Shown here: piece after piece, positions 60,880 through 64,000 of the stretch
Position numbering within the stretch: position 1 is the first letter of the stretch
Layout of the letters: the number at the start of each line of letters is the position of its first letter
Assembly (NCBI RefSeq): GCF_037975245.1
Contig: NC_092575.1
Coordinates: 4,147,501-4,211,500, forward strand
From: Apostichopus japonicus
Lineage: Eukaryota; Echinodermata; Holothuroidea; Aspidochirotida; Stichopodidae
Length of the DNA: 64,000 nucleotides
Direction: 5' to 3'
The notes under the pieces: model-generated
The model's database searches: none
What the model saw: only the letters and a program-made list of their open reading frames with translations
Told to the model about the DNA's origin: nothing
Position numbers and translations under genes: made by a program

Positions 60880-61617
60880 GAAAACCACAACTTCTTCTCG
60901 AAACACCAAAATTCATTCCAATCCTTTGCACGGATAATTGAATTTTGTTTGAAACCAAATAAATCATAACAATCAACCGCAAGTACATGTTAACAACAAT
61001 TCCATTACAGAGATTTTCATGATGTAATAAGTTAATGGTAATTTCCCAACTTCTTGTGATTTGATTGGCATATCATTGTCTGCATGGATTCTTGCGTCAA
61101 TAGTTTTCAATGAACACAAAGGATGTTAAAATGCAACTACTTGTAACTATATGGTAACTAGTGTATGGCAACTTCGCGCTGCAGAATTTGACAATATAAT
61201 TTTGTTCTTGTATACAAGTTACAGCTTACATCATTTGTTTTTTTTTTGTGCACAAGCCAATAATAGTCAGGGGTCATTATAACTTAGCATTGTGCATTCC
61301 TGTAGATGTACTTTAAAGTGCATGTTTTCATGGAGGTCGGTAGGGACGCAAGTTTTTCTGAGCGGACGCAAACATTCTTATGACGTGTAAACTTATAAAT
61401 CTTGGTAAAAACAATGAGTGTAGAGTTATAGAAATTGTATGTGCATGACACTGTTCATGATTAATCATGTTGGGTTGCGGGAATTTCTGGTATTGAAAAA
61501 TGATTTATGTATTCGTTTCCGATTATTAACAGAAGCAGAGTGTAAGCCCAAGGTTAACAGCATGTACATTGCAGCAACATAAACTAACATGCGGTATGCC
61601 AACATGCACAGTATAGC
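60880..61617. other. Gene-free stretch
   Basis: No exon or repeat family recognised between the LTR and the hAT-like element. Confidence 0.45.
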
Positions 61618-61625
61618 ACTGCATA

Positions 61626-62835
61626 CAGGGGCGGCGATCTGTTTCAAATATTGGGGGGGGGGGGGACATTTGCTTGGATGCAGGCGAATTACTATATAAG
61701 CGGAGCGCCACCATTGGTTGGCGCGCAGCGTACAAGAAAATTTCTGGTTTTGATAGCCCCCCAGATCACCGGAAATGGCACTTCTCGGGCTTGAAACTGA
61801 CCAACCAGATGTACACTTTTGCCTGAGAACAAAGTTTTTCCTAATAGTTTTTTTTTTATTCATAACCTTTTTTCAAGATTGTCACCAGTCACACATCATG
61901 TTCGACCTCATTGCATCTCCTGTGGATCATTGCTTTTTTAGGTAATTCTACGTAACGCCCCACAATCAGCCCTACTTTTCAAGGTTTTAAGCCCATTATT
62001 TGTTCAGAATTTGAATAATAAATTCACTTCAAAACATACCCATAATGTTGTACAAAATTTCATCTATGGACAACCAATATAGAAAAAAAAACCTCAACCC
62101 CTAACAGACCGGTCAAAATTGCACGAGTAGAGGGAAATATGATGAAGAATGTTGGTCAAGGAATTTTCGAAAATTCAGACACAGTTAAATTATTGGTGTA
62201 CAAATATTAAAACCTCTTATAACGGCTACTATAAAACTTCGATATCATAAAAAAAATACCCCAAAAATATGCTCGAGGGGGAGGGCGGTCTCCACCCTTC
62301 ATCCCCCCTCCCTTGGCTACGCACCTGCGGTTAGAAATCTTGTAGGAAAGAGGCCAAATAGAAACCCGGTGAACCCATATCGATGTGGATCATATACGTA
62401 CTTACACAAAGATGCAAACCAAATTTCATTACGGATGCGGTCCGTCTAGCTATTCATTTCGAAAAAAAGTAAAAACTTACTTTCGGTCATATATATAGTA
62501 ACAAATTGTGACACGGTTAGACAGGCGCCTTGCGAGGAATTTGCCAAGAGAGGGGCAAAGCTTGTACCCACTTTCTAAGCGTATCGTATCGTAATTTTGG
62601 CCGAAAATGCCTCCCAGATCGCTGGAAATGGCACTTCCCAGGCCTTGTAAGTTGCATCTAAGCATTTTCTATTTTGAAATTACTAGCGATGTCATAAAAA
62701 AAATACAAAACATATGCTTAAAAAAACTATGCCACCAAATATTGGGGGGGATATTAGATACTATATCCCCCCACCTAAAATATTGGGGGGGACATGTCCC
62801 CCCCCCCCGTCCCCCCCCCATGATCGCCGCCCATG
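61626..62835. mobile_element. Nonautonomous hAT-like element, 1210 bp, with perfect 8 bp target duplication
   Basis: Ends CAGGGGCGGCGATC and GATCGCCGCCCATG are inverted repeats. ACTGCATA is duplicated exactly outside both ends (61618-61625 and 62836-62843). The 8 bp duplication and CAGGGGCGG ends are typical of hAT elements. Inside, AGATCACCGGAAATGGCAC (61764) and its variant AGATCGCTGGAAATGGCAC (62617) form a direct repeat. ATATTGGGGGGG runs occur near both ends, and a GTGCGTAGCCAAGG terminus near 62310-62335 hints at a nested relic. No transposase frame. Confidence 0.85.
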
Positions 62836-62843
62836 ACTGCATA

Positions 62844-64000
62844 CATGTTGTACTCCAGCTAGTTTGTCATATGTGCGTGTGGCCGTGAGGTAGTAAGGAA
62901 GTGTGGTTGCGGCTGCCAGGGCCTGTAGTGTATGAAGTATACGGTACTTTATACGTAACTATTAGTTCATATATACAGTATCCACATTCTGTCTTTACTG
63001 AGTAACAAAACGTGGTAACTACAAGTCAGCTAATGTGTAGAATATACCCCTCATTACGGAATGTACCAACATGTGATTTATTACTTACGCTGTTGCTAAT
63101 ATGAATTGGGGTGATACCAACAACATGCTATTATTTTTTTCGGGTCAGATTTTGATTTTAAAGTGTTGAACACTTGCGGCAAATTCTAGTCGTCTGTAGG
63201 ACAACCTAAGCAGTATTTTATGTTGTCCGAAGTGAATTTTGGTCGAGTCTTGGACGATCGGACGACTGTAAAATTTGAGCCCTGATAGCTATGATCACAA
63301 TAATTGCTCTACTGTCTGCACTAGTTAGCTTGAATGACTTTAAGCCGGGACTCTCTAATTACAATACAGAACCAGCTGCAGCAGCTAGGTCACTTCTATT
63401 TCTTGCAACCATTTCATAGTCTCAAAAACTGGTCACATTTGACACACCTCAACTAAAGAGATTGTTCACCAGTTGCCTTTTTTATATGAAAATGGTATAT
63501 AAATTTGAATGGCAAATCAAATCAATAAGCATATCAGTATTTTGGTATGGAGATATTTTACTTCTACTTGACAGTAGTCAGTTACATTACATTGAACAGT
63601 GCTTACCATCCCAGGGCTAAGTAAACTGCAGCCAGCATTTTTTTCATGTTGTTTGCAAATGGTATTGGAAGGCTCAAGCTTGTGTTTCATTTACTGTAAT
63701 CTTTCATGGCTGTTAAAGCTCCTCTTGGGACAAATCTTCCAATTCTTCCAAAACAAAATGACACATAACAGCAGAAAAGGAGCTATTAATTTCTGCACCT
63801 AACAGAAGCTGGTCACATATGTTAGAAAATATTTTAAAAGTAAAACAAAATCTATTCTATCAAATCTATCAAATAATATCTATATAACCATGCCTCTGTA
63901 CGATAGGGCAGTGACATCTCCAATGAAAACTGTAAATGTGTCCCGTTTTGAATGTTCAGAAAATCAATGCCATAAGGAGTCCCTGCTATGTTCAGTTTAT
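62844..64000. other. Gene-free stretch to the window end
   Basis: No exon or element end is recognised. The plus-strand frame at 63599-63802 has no supporting feature. If transposon C is full length, its right part may lie here or beyond. Confidence 0.4.

Noticed and set aside
1-64000. CRISPR arrays, bacterial operons, prophage or plasmid functions
   Set aside because: No regularly spaced repeat-spacer structure or prokaryotic gene organisation. The tandem repeats seen are minisatellites and transposon arrays in an intron-bearing eukaryotic genome.

Overview
This is a 64 kb piece of an AT-rich, intron-bearing animal nuclear genome with very few protein genes and many mobile elements. There are no operons, ribosome binding sites or bacterial genes. 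GT-AG introns, phase-1 immunoglobulin (Ig) exons, tRNA-derived SINEs, non-LTR retrotransposons and (TA)n microsatellites point to a marine invertebrate. An echinoderm, perhaps a sea cucumber, is my best guess, from the look of the repeats. I cannot prove the taxon from the sequence.

Layout. 1-2249: no gene seen. 2250-6150: first copy of a diverged segmental duplication whose second copy is 46648-49920. 6168-10941 and 13595-18162: two nearly identical DNA transposons (family A) in the same orientation, with dense subterminal arrays of an AGACTGA motif. 20398-25264: a plus-strand, multi-exon gene for a transmembrane Ig-superfamily receptor, with signal peptide, four Ig-like domains, membrane segment and short tail. 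26263-26500: a SINE. 27390-32160: about three tandem copies of a 2 kb unit. 33.4-39.8 kb: SINE relics, (ATCC)n and long (TA)n tracts. 40189-40658: signal-peptide exon plus one V-type Ig exon of a second Ig gene, on the minus strand. 44310-45235: relic of a LINE 3' end plus a module shared with family A. 49978-56772: one LINE split by a 4572 bp transposon (family B) and a LINE tail. 56973 onward: left end of a third transposon family (C), followed by two nonautonomous hAT-like elements and a probable LTR.

The most interesting pattern is that families A, B and C share one architecture with different sequences. Each has a short terminal inverted repeat ending in an A-run (CTCTCTTAAAA, CACAGAAAA, CACTCTAAAA). 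Each sits on a two-base flank, usually TA. Each has hundreds of bases of family-specific short motifs in both orientations just inside the ends, and minus-strand gene or polyadenylation signals that read toward the left end. A keeps a first exon that looks like the start of a SAM domain. B keeps a two-finger C2H2 open frame and a C-terminal frame. Taken together they look like decayed members of one transposon superfamily with a SAM/C2H2/novel-core gene.

The two Ig genes probably belong to the host. The first is well supported by exon phases. The second is incomplete in the window.
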